Positions 16,087-24,210 of a DNA stretch of 38,094 nt are shown here, one piece after another. The translations under genes and the position numbers were made by a program. Source of the stretch: CAXXIC01 sp964534355 (GTDB taxonomy: Bacteria; Bacteroidota; Bacteroidia; Bacteroidales; UBA7332); assembly GCA_964534355.1 (NCBI GenBank), contig CAZHNZ010000028.1, positions 1-38,094 of the forward strand. Reading direction: 5' to 3'. Below the pieces are notes generated by a model. That model did not search any database. It saw nothing but the letters and a program-made list of their open reading frames with translations, and had not been told where the DNA came from. Position 1 is the stretch's first letter. The number at the start of each line of letters is the position of its first letter.

Positions 16087-17510
16087 TGTATGCCTGCTAC
16101 ATTTCTCAACCAATACGAAACTACTTGTTCCCAGGTTAATTCACCATCATTATGCCCCAACTTGCCCTCCTCACTTGTTTGCAGAATTTCTCTTCTAGAA
16201 CGATATGCCAACCAATTCATTGATGAATCTTTTAATTCAGAAGTATGATTAAAGTATTTTTTCTCCATTGATGGCGCATTGGGATTTGTGCGTTTATAAG
16301 CATAAAAAGCACCAAAATCACTAAATTCAACAAATAAATAATTTTTAATTTCGAACATCAAGGCTGAGTTTGAGTCTCTGAAGGAAGGGGTAGTAGCAAA
16401 TCTTGCATCAACATATTTACTAATTAATTGGTTTGTCAATAGCATTTTCTTTACAGCTTCAGTGCCAACAATCTTAAACAAAGATATTTGGTTTGAATAT
16501 TTCAACCAGAATCTTCGTCGTCTCGGGTCATTAATACAATCCTTAAAAAAGAAATTAATAAACTCTTCAGCCATCCACTGCAGAATAATTTGTTTAGCTT
16601 TATTTATATTGTTAATTTCTGAATCAGAAAGATTACCTACATATGCAGACCAAAGAGATTCACCTTTATTTTGTGGGTCTTTTAAGTGGGTTAGTGCCAT
16701 CTTCTTCGCTCTATCCTTGATTGTATGAAATTCAGCCTCTGTAGCTTGAATAACAATTCGGGGAATTAATCGTTTCTTTGTTTCTGTACATGTGTGAATA
16801 TTCAGAACTTCTTCAATGGTATTAATTTGATTATTAATATCATGTCTGTTTCTTTCATAATAAACAACTATAACCTTTGAGAAATAAGGGTATGAGAACC
16901 ATTTTTCAGGCACACCCAAAATCTTAGTCGCTTCAGTTAAAGGTTTATTCAGCCTGGCAATTGTGTCTCCCAAAACCATATCCCCATTCTTTATATTGAA
17001 GAAACGTTTGTTATTTTTGAATGAATTCAAGGTGTTTCTGTTGCCTGTGTAATTATTTAATCTACGTGTAATTATACTTTCTATCTGTTCTAATGACTTA
17101 ATGTGTTTCGTTTCCCAGTTGCTCAGGAAGCAATCTATCAGTCCCATAAAAAATGAATCTCTCCAATTGGACTCGAGCAAAGTCAACGCATATTTTAATT
17201 CATTTTCGTTGTCAAAAATCGATGATAAATTATACTCTGAATAATTTAAAGAATACGTTAAGGCACGTAACTCTCTACGCTCAAAGGTATAATATCTATT
17301 ATTGTAAGCATGTTTAAGCTTTCTGAAAACCTGAGGTATGAGAATTTTAGGTGGCTCAGGTCCAGGGCCAATTTTATCCGATATCCCATGAAGCCTTTCA
17401 ATTCGTAGATCATTCTGCTGATTGAGCGTAATAGGTATTAAATTTTTTATCGACTGCTGAAGTGTAGTCGGTGAAAAATGAAATTGTAATATGTCTTGTG
17501 TTGTCCACAT
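16083..17510 (-). CDS. zorC: ZorC-like protein (EH-signature family)
   Basis: The 475-residue protein carries the conserved features of the EH-signature family to which ZorC belongs: AEEFINFFFK (314-323), DPRRRRFWLKYSNQ (328-341) and a C-terminal GHNDGELTWEQVVSYW (452-467). The N-terminal two thirds are helical without recognised motifs. ZorC binds DNA and works with ZorD in type I Zorya; its exact role is not settled. It begins 1 bp after zorA ends and overlaps zorD by 4 bp, so all three should be co-translated. Position and the two partners carry much of the weight of the call. Confidence 0.83.
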   Translation of the reverse strand: MWTTQDILQFHFSPTTLQQSIKNLIPITLNQQNDLRIERLHGISDKIGPGPEPPKILIPQVFRKLKHAYNNRYYTFERRELRALTYSLNYSEYNLSSIFDNENELKYALTLLESNWRDSFFMGLIDCFLSNWETKHIKSLEQIESIITRRLNNYTGNRNTLNSFKNNKRFFNIKNGDMVLGDTIARLNKPLTEATKILGVPEKWFSYPYFSKVIVVYYERNRHDINNQINTIEEVLNIHTCTETKKRLIPRIVIQATEAEFHTIKDRAKKMALTHLKDPQNKGESLWSAYVGNLSDSEINNINKAKQIILQWMAEEFINFFFKDCINDPRRRRFWLKYSNQISLFKIVGTEAVKKMLLTNQLISKYVDARFATTPSFRDSNSALMFEIKNYLFVEFSDFGAFYAYKRTNPNAPSMEKKYFNHTSELKDSSMNWLAYRSRREILQTSEEGKLGHNDGELTWEQVVSYWLRNVAGIQ

Positions 17511-17511
17511 A

Positions 17512-19080
17512 TTAGTTCCTTCTTGCGTTTAATTTACTTAGTTGTTCGGTTAACTCTTCTAGTATATCACCTTGCATTTCTGATGCACCTGCAAGAGACT
17601 CGGCCGTTTTTGTCAGAGCTTCTGAATATTTACCCAAATATGTTTCAAGACTTCCTCCAACAGTTGCCTGATAGTCCTTTAAGCCAAATGTAATTTTTTC
17701 GAAAATTTCCTGAAGCCCTTTTTCAATAATTATAAATTTATGTGCATAATCAGCCGAAACAGTTTTTGCCAATTCTAATGATTTCTGTATTTCCGTAATT
17801 GTATTTGAATTATTATGCAAAAACAGACTTGTGTGTTTTGAAAATTCAACTTGTGAATTGCCAAATTTACTGGATGAGGCATTTAGCTCCTGTGAAACAT
17901 TCCTGAATACAGATACAACATTCCCTAATTCCGACTGTGCCTGGTTTAGTTTTAGAATACTGCCACTCACCTGGGTCGATAGCCCGTTCATTTTTTCAAT
18001 GCTTGTATTGAATGCACTCAATAAATTCTCTGATACTTGTAGATTTTTAGATTGATCGGTTAGTAGTGCCTGTTGTCCTCTTTGCAAATCACCGACTTTG
18101 TTTTTAAGAATATCACTCATCTCTTCAACCTGTTTTCTCATATGTGCAGTTGATTCTTCTGATTGAGATAGCGTTTGCATAGAAATAAGTTGAACCATCT
18201 CTTGTAGATTTCTAAAATTCTCATTTAGGTTATCGGTCATATTCTGCAGTTTAATAGGGAAATCGGTTAATGAACCACCTGCTTGACCAAGCAACCCGGC
18301 CAAGCGCTCCATCTCATTTTTAGTGTCTCCACTCATGGACGTTTTAAATTCCTCAATCATTTTACTCATTGCATCCTGAAGGTCTTTAACAACATTCTGT
18401 GTCATTTCAGTTGTGGGATCATTCAATTTATTAGCTAAATTCTCAATCTCAACTCTTACCAATTTCAACTCTGCAACAACACCTTCTGATGGATCGTTTA
18501 ATATTTTTTCAAATCCGGCTGATATAGTTGATGCTAAATCTGCAGAAAAAGAACGTAATGAACTTGACTGTTTAACAGATTCGCAATATATATCACGCAT
18601 TACATTACCCATTCTGATAGTATTACCATTCTCATCTGTCGATGACAAATCTTTTCTTAATTCTGCAATGGCTTCTATCAATCTATTTATGGCTTCTGTT
18701 TCTTCGCTTATGACACCTTCTTCCATTTTTTTCTTTTTAATATGGGTCCAAAAAGAAAAAATAACTAGAAGCGCTACACCGAATATTGAAACATAAAAAG
18801 CTGTTTTTAGGCCATTCATCAAATTCGGAATGCTAGATTCAATATTATTTGCATCAAACTGACTTAGACCAATTGCAATGCCGATAAACGTAAATAGTAT
18901 TCCCAATGTAGGGAATAGATGTGGGATAAATTCGTAAAGATGTTCATTGTTATTTTCACGAGTTCTTTTTTTGATATAGAATCCAGCCCAGATAGCAAAT
19001 ATCGAGATAAATAAAACTCCAAATATAACCTCAAGTGGAAATTTTGATAAAAACGATTCTATTAGACCATTGTTCTTCAT
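17512..19080 (-). CDS. zorA: ZorA: MotA/TolQ/ExbB-type motor protein
   Basis: A 522-residue protein with membrane segments at about 15-36, 54-74 and 91-111. The motif FPTLGILFTFIGIAIGL (56-72) is that of the MotA/TolQ/ExbB proton-channel family. From about 113 to 515 it is a long, helical, coiled-coil-prone cytoplasmic tail with many heptad-like stretches (for example 290-480). That long tail separates ZorA from ordinary MotA or ExbB. With ZorB it should form an inner-membrane complex powered by ion flow that senses phage-caused envelope damage. The tail looks shorter than in well-studied type I ZorA. Its ATG overlaps the zorB stop by 4 bp. Confidence 0.9.
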   Translation of the reverse strand: MKNNGLIESFLSKFPLEVIFGVLFISIFAIWAGFYIKKRTRENNNEHLYEFIPHLFPTLGILFTFIGIAIGLSQFDANNIESSIPNLMNGLKTAFYVSIFGVALLVIFSFWTHIKKKKMEEGVISEETEAINRLIEAIAELRKDLSSTDENGNTIRMGNVMRDIYCESVKQSSSLRSFSADLASTISAGFEKILNDPSEGVVAELKLVRVEIENLANKLNDPTTEMTQNVVKDLQDAMSKMIEEFKTSMSGDTKNEMERLAGLLGQAGGSLTDFPIKLQNMTDNLNENFRNLQEMVQLISMQTLSQSEESTAHMRKQVEEMSDILKNKVGDLQRGQQALLTDQSKNLQVSENLLSAFNTSIEKMNGLSTQVSGSILKLNQAQSELGNVVSVFRNVSQELNASSSKFGNSQVEFSKHTSLFLHNNSNTITEIQKSLELAKTVSADYAHKFIIIEKGLQEIFEKITFGLKDYQATVGGSLETYLGKYSEALTKTAESLAGASEMQGDILEELTEQLSKLNARRN

Positions 19081-19778
19081 TGCTTATTGATATTTTTAAT
19101 TTCTTTTTCTATAATGTAATCACTCGATGTTACGATTCTAAACTCTACTCTCCTGGATTTTTCGTTATTTATTTTTAGTTTGCTTTTAAAGGTTAAGCTA
19201 TCGTTTTTATCAACTGTTCTTCCGTAGGATAACCCATTTGCGGTTATCCAATATTGTAAAAGTGATTTCTTGTCATCACTTAAAGAAATGTAATATTTTT
19301 GTGATCTCAAAAATGCTAATACATTTCTAGCACGATCTTGCGATAATTTCATATTATCAATATATGGATCTCCATTCATATCAATCGGTATGGTATCTGT
19401 GTGTCCTTCAATTCTTATTTCTGCAATTTTTCCTCTATATTTTTCTTGCAACACGATATTCAGATATTTAGGCAAAAAGTCGGATAATATTGATTTAAAT
19501 CTCGGAGTTATCTCAGAACTACCTTCCTTGAAAAGAACCTGAGGATTTGTGAATTTTATGGACAAGTCGTTATCTAACTTTAACTGCCATTTGTCAAAAT
19601 CTTTTTCAAATACATTCTTGAGTTCGTTGTATAATTTTTCTTTTGACTCCTTATATTCTTTTATTGGCTTATTCTTCATTACCATATATGAGATTGACAT
19701 TAAAAGAAATATCACCATCAAAACGGTCATTAAATCTGCTAAGGGAATCCAATGAGTTTCTCTCTTTGTTTTTGACAT
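19077..19778 (-). CDS. zorB: ZorB: MotB/OmpA-type peptidoglycan-binding partner
   Basis: A 233-residue protein. One N-terminal membrane segment (about 12-34) carries D15 in IPLADLMTVLM, the place of the ion-binding aspartate in MotB and ZorB. A linker follows, then an OmpA-like peptidoglycan-binding domain with IEGHTDTIP (123-131), LSQDRARNVLAFL (145-157), NGLSYGR (181-187) and EKSRRVEFRI (206-215). It anchors the motor to the cell wall. It is the first gene of the operon, ahead of zorA, whereas the familiar order is zorA then zorB. Confidence 0.9.
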   Translation of the reverse strand: MSKTKRETHWIPLADLMTVLMVIFLLMSISYMVMKNKPIKEYKESKEKLYNELKNVFEKDFDKWQLKLDNDLSIKFTNPQVLFKEGSSEITPRFKSILSDFLPKYLNIVLQEKYRGKIAEIRIEGHTDTIPIDMNGDPYIDNMKLSQDRARNVLAFLRSQKYYISLSDDKKSLLQYWITANGLSYGRTVDKNDSLTFKSKLKINNEKSRRVEFRIVTSSDYIIEKEIKNINKQ

Positions 19779-20000
19779 TTTTGGTATTATTTGTTCATTA
19801 GTAAATTATTAATCACTTCGTCGGAATACATCTTATTCTATGATAATTATAACGAACAGTTAATTACTAATAATTGCGCAATATCAATTCTATCGAATCT
19901 ATACATGACAATTATTATCATCACCGCAATATTACAAATAATAATTGTATTTAATATCATTATAAGTAAAAAGTTTTGAACAGTACCAGATATTTAACTA
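19779..20000 (-). promoter_or_regulatory. AT-rich zorB upstream region with inverted repeats
   Basis: No gene is seen. ACAATTATTAT (19909-19919) and ATAATAATTGT (19938-19948) form a perfect 11-bp inverted repeat with an 18-bp loop, and ATTGCGCAAT (19874-19883) is a perfect palindrome. Both sit 95-170 bp upstream of zorB and are candidate operators. I could not pick a convincing promoter. Confidence 0.35.
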
Positions 20001-20029
20001 TCTCTTATTTCCGGCAGCATTTTTTCGTC

Positions 20030-20315
20030 TGTTGTACACCCCACAATTTCTACATACAGATACAAACGACCAGAGGGTGATAGCCCGCGGAGGATGCGGG
20101 AGATCACAAAGAAGGCGTGAGCACTGTCAATCTATCTGTATCGAGGTATCGGCAAACACCTTCAGTCAAATAGACAACAGCCCCACGCCCCTATACGGAA
20201 CGTGAGCGCTATCGCTACCATTCTTGACTGATTTGAAATTTTGCCGATTTCCGATACAAGAATAATATCTAAACGCTATACGTTATTTTCACATGTCTTT
20301 CGGATAATTACTTAT
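20030..20315 (-). ncRNA. Structured RNA, candidate small RNA or leader
   Basis: Read on the - strand from about 20315, several perfect helices nest. They are a 5' hairpin GGATAA/TTATCC (about 20302-20317); GTATCG/CGATAC; TCGGCAAA/TTTGCCGA; TCAGTCAA/TTGACTGA; and an apical GCTCACGTTCC/GGGGCGTGGGGC hairpin (about 20175-20205). A separate domain follows: ATACAGATA pairs with TATCTGTAT around a hairpin GTGAT-CT-CCCGC/GCGGG-CT-ATCAC (about 20077-20107). There is no open frame. A good promoter precedes it. The shared ATAC means two of the helices compete. It could be a lineage-specific RNA such as 6S RNA or the Bacteroidales-1 motif; I could not decide. The 3' end is not defined by a clear terminator. 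Confidence 0.6.
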
Positions 20316-20321
20316 CCGGCG

Positions 20322-20353
20322 CAAATGTAGTGGTTTCTTCGGAATCGAACAAG
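20322..20353 (-). promoter_or_regulatory. Promoter of the structured RNA
   Basis: On the - strand CTTG (20350-20353) is followed after exactly 20 bp by TACATTTG (20322-20329). This is a near-perfect Bacteroidota promoter firing towards lower coordinates. Confidence 0.75.
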
Positions 20354-20386
20354 GGTAGGGTAGGGTTTTATTTGTTGAAATGGCAT

Positions 20387-20679
20387 TTTTCTTCGTGCAA
20401 TAGTTGTAGCATCACTATTGATCGGATTTTTTGTTGGTGCGGTAGTTGCTGCATCACCATTGATGGGATTTTTTCTTCGTGCAGTAGTTGCAGCATCACA
20501 ATTGATCGGATTTTTCTTCGTGCGGTAGTTGCTGCATTACCATTGATCGGATTTTGTCTTTGTGCAATAGTTGCTGCATCACCATTGATGTGATTTTTTG
20601 TAGGTGCGGTAGTTGCTGCATCATCATTGATGGCATTTATTCTTTGTGCGGTGGTTGCTGCATCACCATTGATGGCATT
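20387..20679. repeat. Tandem array of seven 42-bp units
   Basis: Seven degenerate copies of a 42-bp unit with core GTTGCTGCATCACCATTGAT are arranged head to tail; one or two copies are a base short. The period is a multiple of three. The unit reads as a 14-residue repeat on either strand (LRAVVAASPLIGF-like on +, NPINGDAATTARRK on -), but stops and frame changes prevent a long gene. It has no distinct spacers, so it is not a CRISPR. Confidence 0.9.
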
Positions 20680-20823
20680 TTTAGTATAGGTTTTTTATTC
20701 TGAAATTTTTAAATATGCAGTTTTGGGTTATAAACTGATAATTTAACACTATAATATAAGTGATGTTAAATATGTATTTCTGAATTTGTTAAATTCGTGT
20801 AAGTTTTTCAGACACGAAATCTC

Positions 20824-21621
20824 GTGGCAGTAAAAAACTCAAATATCAATAAATTAAAAAAAGAACAGATGAAACCAAATTTATCTATTCAAAACCGGAT
20901 GATCGTTGCAGCAACGAGATTCCAAAACGAAGTTAAAGAGAGTGGTATTGCCTTGTTGCAAAGCGAGGCCAGTTATTTACTTTTCGAAAGTAATTTTTCC
21001 CGTTATCAGGATTCGCTTGGAAGTACTGAGTACAGGGACGTGATGAAAGATCACAAAGATTCGGTGGAAAAACGTAATGCACAGTACACAGAATGGCTTG
21101 ATTTTTTGCGGGGCAACAGGCGGTCGGTCGATGCGGCGCTTGGAGATGCGGTGAATCAGCTGTTGGGGTTGGTGGATGTGATGCCCCGGTCGATTCAGTG
21201 GTGTAAGTACGAAGATTCTACCGGACTACTGCACAAGATAATGCGGAATCTGGAGGGTGAGGGTATGCAGGCGTTGATAAAGGCGGCGAAGAGTGAAACC
21301 AACTATCAGAAGCTTAAAGAGGCAATCGCCAAGGAGGCGGAGGTAAAGAGCCGGAAAACAGCATGGATGGTACACGAAAACAAAGAATCGTCGCGACTGA
21401 TGGAGCAGAATCTGAGGAGTTCGATGATGGTTTTTAATCGTTTCGTGCGCATTCAGGCCAAATCGAGCGCAAAGGAGGAGTGGCAGAAGCTGGCGGCTGT
21501 ATTGGAGAGCGTACTGCGCGATCTGCGAAAAAAACAGAAAGCGCAAACGGCCTCACCGGATTCGTCGTCGGAAGATGCAACCGCCGAAACGAACAAAACA
21601 GCTGTTCAGGCTACTGCCTGA
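20824..21621 (+). CDS. Hypothetical helical protein
   Basis: The reading frame starts with GTG at 20824 (265 residues); ATG at 20869 would give 250 residues and may be the true start. I do not recognise the family. It is largely alpha-helical, with conserved-looking blocks NRMIVAATRFQNEVKESGIA, YRDVMKDHKDSVEKRN and a helical stretch at about 175-245. The last 25 residues are an Ala/Ser/Thr-rich, probably disordered tail. It has no signal peptide or membrane segment. Codon use is visibly richer in G/C (cgg, gcg, ctg) than the AT-rich genes on either side. A strong terminator follows, and the tandem array lies upstream. Confidence 0.7.
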   Translation: MAVKNSNINKLKKEQMKPNLSIQNRMIVAATRFQNEVKESGIALLQSEASYLLFESNFSRYQDSLGSTEYRDVMKDHKDSVEKRNAQYTEWLDFLRGNRRSVDAALGDAVNQLLGLVDVMPRSIQWCKYEDSTGLLHKIMRNLEGEGMQALIKAAKSETNYQKLKEAIAKEAEVKSRKTAWMVHENKESSRLMEQNLRSSMMVFNRFVRIQAKSSAKEEWQKLAAVLESVLRDLRKKQKAQTASPDSSSEDATAETNKTAVQATA

Positions 21622-21651
21622 GCGAGTGATGTTTGTTGATATTTAAAATTT

Positions 21652-21685
21652 AAACGGTCAGACTTTGGGTTTGGCCGTTTTTTTT
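21652..21685 (+). terminator. Rho-independent terminator
   Basis: AACGGTCA (21653-21660) pairs with TGGCCGTT (21672-21679, one G-T) and is followed by eight T residues. Confidence 0.9.
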
Positions 21686-21891
21686 GATGGATAATATAGT
21701 GTTCGACAGTGATGAGTTTGGTAAATGGCACATCAATATAATCAATATGGCTATCCGGTTTAATATCACTAAAATCAGAATTTTCAATAGTCACTACTCC
21801 AAATAAAAAACTATCTTTGCAAGTTGTATATTTAAGGGGTAGCATTATTAACCTGTTCATTAGGCAAAAGACAATGCAACTACTGTTGTAA

Positions 21892-22005
21892 TATGACAAG
21901 GATTTTGCAGCCATTGTATCCGTAGGCAATACCATCCCCAACAATCTGATGATGGAAGATGAAGTGCTGTTGCCGTATTATGATATTGCTGTGTCGAGGG
22001 AGTAA
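21892..22005 (+). pseudogene. Short coding-like remnant
   Basis: A 38-codon open stretch without a start reads DKDFAAIVSVGNTIPNN and ends PYYDIAVSRE before TAA. It follows an in-frame TAA and looks like the C-terminus of a lost gene. The family is not recognised. The rest of 21686-22125 shows no gene. Confidence 0.3.
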
Positions 22006-22011
22006 ATCTAA

Positions 22012-22115
22012 TTGTCCAAAAGAACTGTCTTTTTGTTCAGTTTTGTTCGGAAATGCTATTTATAATGCAGATATTCAGTAATATACGATGAATTAAATTG
22101 TCCAAAAATTGTCCA
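22012..22115. repeat. TTGTCCA motifs upstream of the AlbA_2 gene
   Basis: TTGTCCA occurs at 22012-22018, 22098-22104 and 22109-22115. The last two form a close direct pair that ends 10 bp before the ATG at 22126. Confidence 0.8.
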
Positions 22116-22125
22116 AGTTAACACT

Positions 22126-23877
22126 ATGCGAAAAACAATTGAACAACTGAAATTTTTGAAAGAATCCGAAGACAAGGTTGAATTTAAAAAGGGGGAAGGT
22201 GGTAATATCGCCTACAATGGTGGAGGTCGGTCGGAACCAAAAGACAGACGAAGATGCATATTAGGATATGTTACTGCACTTTGTAATGAAGGTGGTGGCT
22301 CTCTTGTTATCGGAATGCATGATAAATATCCACATGAAGTAATTGGCACAAAGCAATGCGAAGGAGCAATAGGGAAGTTAGAATCTGATATTTATAATGA
22401 TACTGGTATCCGCACAGATGTGTATGAATTATTTGATGAAGCGAACAATCGCATTCTTGTTATCGATGTAGTAGCTCGTCCGCTAGGTAGAGTCTTTAAA
22501 TTTGAAGATATTGCTTTAATGCGAGTGGGAGAAGAATTGAAACCAATGTCTGATGAAGTTTACCTCAAAATTATTCAGGAACAGGAACCTGATTTTTCTC
22601 AACAAATTTGTCAGGGATTAACAATAGCCGATTTAGACCAATCAGCTATTGACATTATGAAAGAAAAATATGCAACGAAACAAAAAAATCCCGGATTTAG
22701 AGGTCTTTCGAATGAACAAGTCCTTTCTGATCTGGACTTAATTAGATCTGGCAACTTAACCAATGCTGCTTTAATACTGTTGGCAAAAGAAGAAGTTATC
22801 AAAGAAAGACTGCCTCAAGCTGCCATTATGCATGAATATCGCACCAATGAATCTCAAATTCATTTTGATAAACGAGTGAAATTCCAACAACCGTTTTTTG
22901 TAATGATTGAGAAATTATGGGATTTGATTAATATGCGAAATGGGTCAATTCCAGTACGGGAAGGTATATTTAATACTTTCGAAATCCCCTTGTTTAACGA
23001 AGAAGTAATACGAGAGGCACTGAACAATGCTATTTCACACAGAGATTACAAACGACAAAGTGAAACGGTAATAAAACAGTATCCACTCGAAATGAGTATT
23101 ATCAGTATGGGTGGTTTTCCTCATGGCGTTTCATTGGAGAACTTGCTTACTGTTCCAAGTACGCCACGAAATAGACTATTGACCGATGTGTTATCCAAAA
23201 CAGGTTTGGTAGAAAGGTCTGGTCAAGGTGTTGATAGAATCTTTTTAAACACACTCTCAGAGGGCAAACCCGATCCTGATTATTCTAAAAGCGATGCTTT
23301 TACAGTTACTCTTTCTTTATCTGCCGAAATTGAAGACAAAGCATTTGCCTTATTCATTAAAACTGTTCAGGATTCTTTGTCGGATGAAAATAAACTTTCG
23401 GTTTTTGAAATTGTGACATTAAATAAAATCAGAAAAGGCTTTGATAAAAGTGAATTAGATAAGTCCATAGTTGAAAAACTAAAACAAAGAGTTCTTATTG
23501 AAGCCATAGGAAAAACAAAAGGTCAAACTTATATTCTATGTAAAGATTATTACGAATTTGCAGATAAAAAAGTGGAATATTCTAAATTGACAGATTGGGA
23601 TGCAAACCAAGCATTTTCTATCGTTCAAATGTACTTAGAAAAACACAACAAAGCAAAAATGGCAGATTTTGTTAAGCTTTTCGAAGGTCATATCACCAGA
23701 CGTAAAATAAAATATTTCATTGAAAAAATGGTTGAAGCTAAATTATTATATTCGTCAGGTATAGGTAGTGGCACTTATTATTCGCTAAGTGATGACTACA
23801 GAGAAAGACGCATTATTATTGATAAAGCAATGAAAATCGGATTTGATGAATTAAAGAAAAGAGGTGAGATAAGCTAA
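22126..23877 (+). CDS. AlbA_2/Schlafen-like ATP-binding protein
   Basis: A 583-residue protein. Residues about 15-125 form an AlbA_2 (Schlafen-type) domain with VEFKKG at the start and NEGGGSLVIGMHD at 54-66. Residues about 285-385 form a GHKL-like ATPase (HATPase_c_4) with EALNNAISHRDY (297-308) and RSGQGVDRIF (364-373). The C-terminal part has two winged-helix-like segments (about 395-475 and 480-570). Proteins of this build are often annotated as RecG-like or transcriptional regulators, and some take part in phage defence; the role here is unknown. The gene is monocistronic, and paired TTGTCCA motifs lie just before its start and directly after its stop. Confidence 0.85.
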   Translation: MRKTIEQLKFLKESEDKVEFKKGEGGNIAYNGGGRSEPKDRRRCILGYVTALCNEGGGSLVIGMHDKYPHEVIGTKQCEGAIGKLESDIYNDTGIRTDVYELFDEANNRILVIDVVARPLGRVFKFEDIALMRVGEELKPMSDEVYLKIIQEQEPDFSQQICQGLTIADLDQSAIDIMKEKYATKQKNPGFRGLSNEQVLSDLDLIRSGNLTNAALILLAKEEVIKERLPQAAIMHEYRTNESQIHFDKRVKFQQPFFVMIEKLWDLINMRNGSIPVREGIFNTFEIPLFNEEVIREALNNAISHRDYKRQSETVIKQYPLEMSIISMGGFPHGVSLENLLTVPSTPRNRLLTDVLSKTGLVERSGQGVDRIFLNTLSEGKPDPDYSKSDAFTVTLSLSAEIEDKAFALFIKTVQDSLSDENKLSVFEIVTLNKIRKGFDKSELDKSIVEKLKQRVLIEAIGKTKGQTYILCKDYYEFADKKVEYSKLTDWDANQAFSIVQMYLEKHNKAKMADFVKLFEGHITRRKIKYFIEKMVEAKLLYSSGIGSGTYYSLSDDYRERRIIIDKAMKIGFDELKKRGEIS

Positions 23878-23985
23878 TTGTCCAAACTTTTGTCCAGGTT
23901 CACTTTCTTTTTTTTGATCCATTTATTATTTATCTCTGATTTTCAACATTTTACAATAGAAATAAATTGTCCAAACTTTTGTCTG
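23878..23985. repeat. TTGTCCA motifs downstream of the AlbA_2 gene
   Basis: Motifs lie at 23878-23884, 23890-23896, 23967-23973 and (as TTGTCTG) 23979-23985. TTGTCCAAACTTTTGTC is thus present twice, 89 bp apart. The first pair begins at the base after the stop codon. Confidence 0.8.
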
Positions 23986-24028
23986 TATGTAGCATAAATA
24001 ACAGAAAAGTGTTCAATGTATTAACAAT

Positions 24029-24059
24029 AAAAAAAGCACCTACATTTTTATGTAAGTGC
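24029..24059 (-). terminator. Terminator of the tRNA-Val transcript
   Basis: On the - strand GCACTTACAT pairs with ATGTAGGTGC around AAAA, followed by seven T residues. Confidence 0.87.
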
Positions 24060-24073
24060 CTGATTATAAGTAG

Positions 24074-24148
24074 TGAGACGTACTGGATTCGAACCAGTGA
24101 CCTCTTGCCTGTCAAGCAAGCGCTCTAAACCAACTGAGCTAACATCCC
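24074..24148 (-). tRNA. tRNA-Val(GAC)
   Basis: On the - strand the acceptor GGGATGT pairs with ACGTCTC, the D arm is GCTC/GAGC, and the anticodon stem CTTGC/GCAAG holds loop TTGACAG (anticodon GAC). The T arm is ACTGG-TTCGAAT-CCAGT and the discriminator is A. The CCA end is not encoded. Confidence 0.95.
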
Positions 24149-24159
24149 CTTTCGGATTG

Positions 24160-24167
24160 CAAAAGTA
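24160..24167 (-). promoter_or_regulatory. tRNA-Val promoter -7 box
   Basis: TACTTTTG on the - strand is a perfect TAnnTTTG about 12 bp before the tRNA 5' end. Confidence 0.65.
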
Positions 24168-24210
24168 GATAATTTTCCTGAGAATAAAAAACTATTTCGT
24201 AAAAAATGTT

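Noticed and set aside
20330..20593. 87-residue protein over the tandem array
   Set aside because: It is a repeat read-through with a frame change between copies and no conserved start.
20387..20679. Possible CRISPR array
   Set aside because: The 42-bp units are contiguous and degenerate, without unique spacers, and no cas genes are near.
21606..21944. 112-residue gene on the - strand
   Set aside because: It overlaps the terminator and the end of the preceding gene and has no recognisable protein features.
24074..24148. tRNA-Val as an integration site for a genomic island
   Set aside because: No integrase and no second copy of the tRNA 3' end were found in the window.
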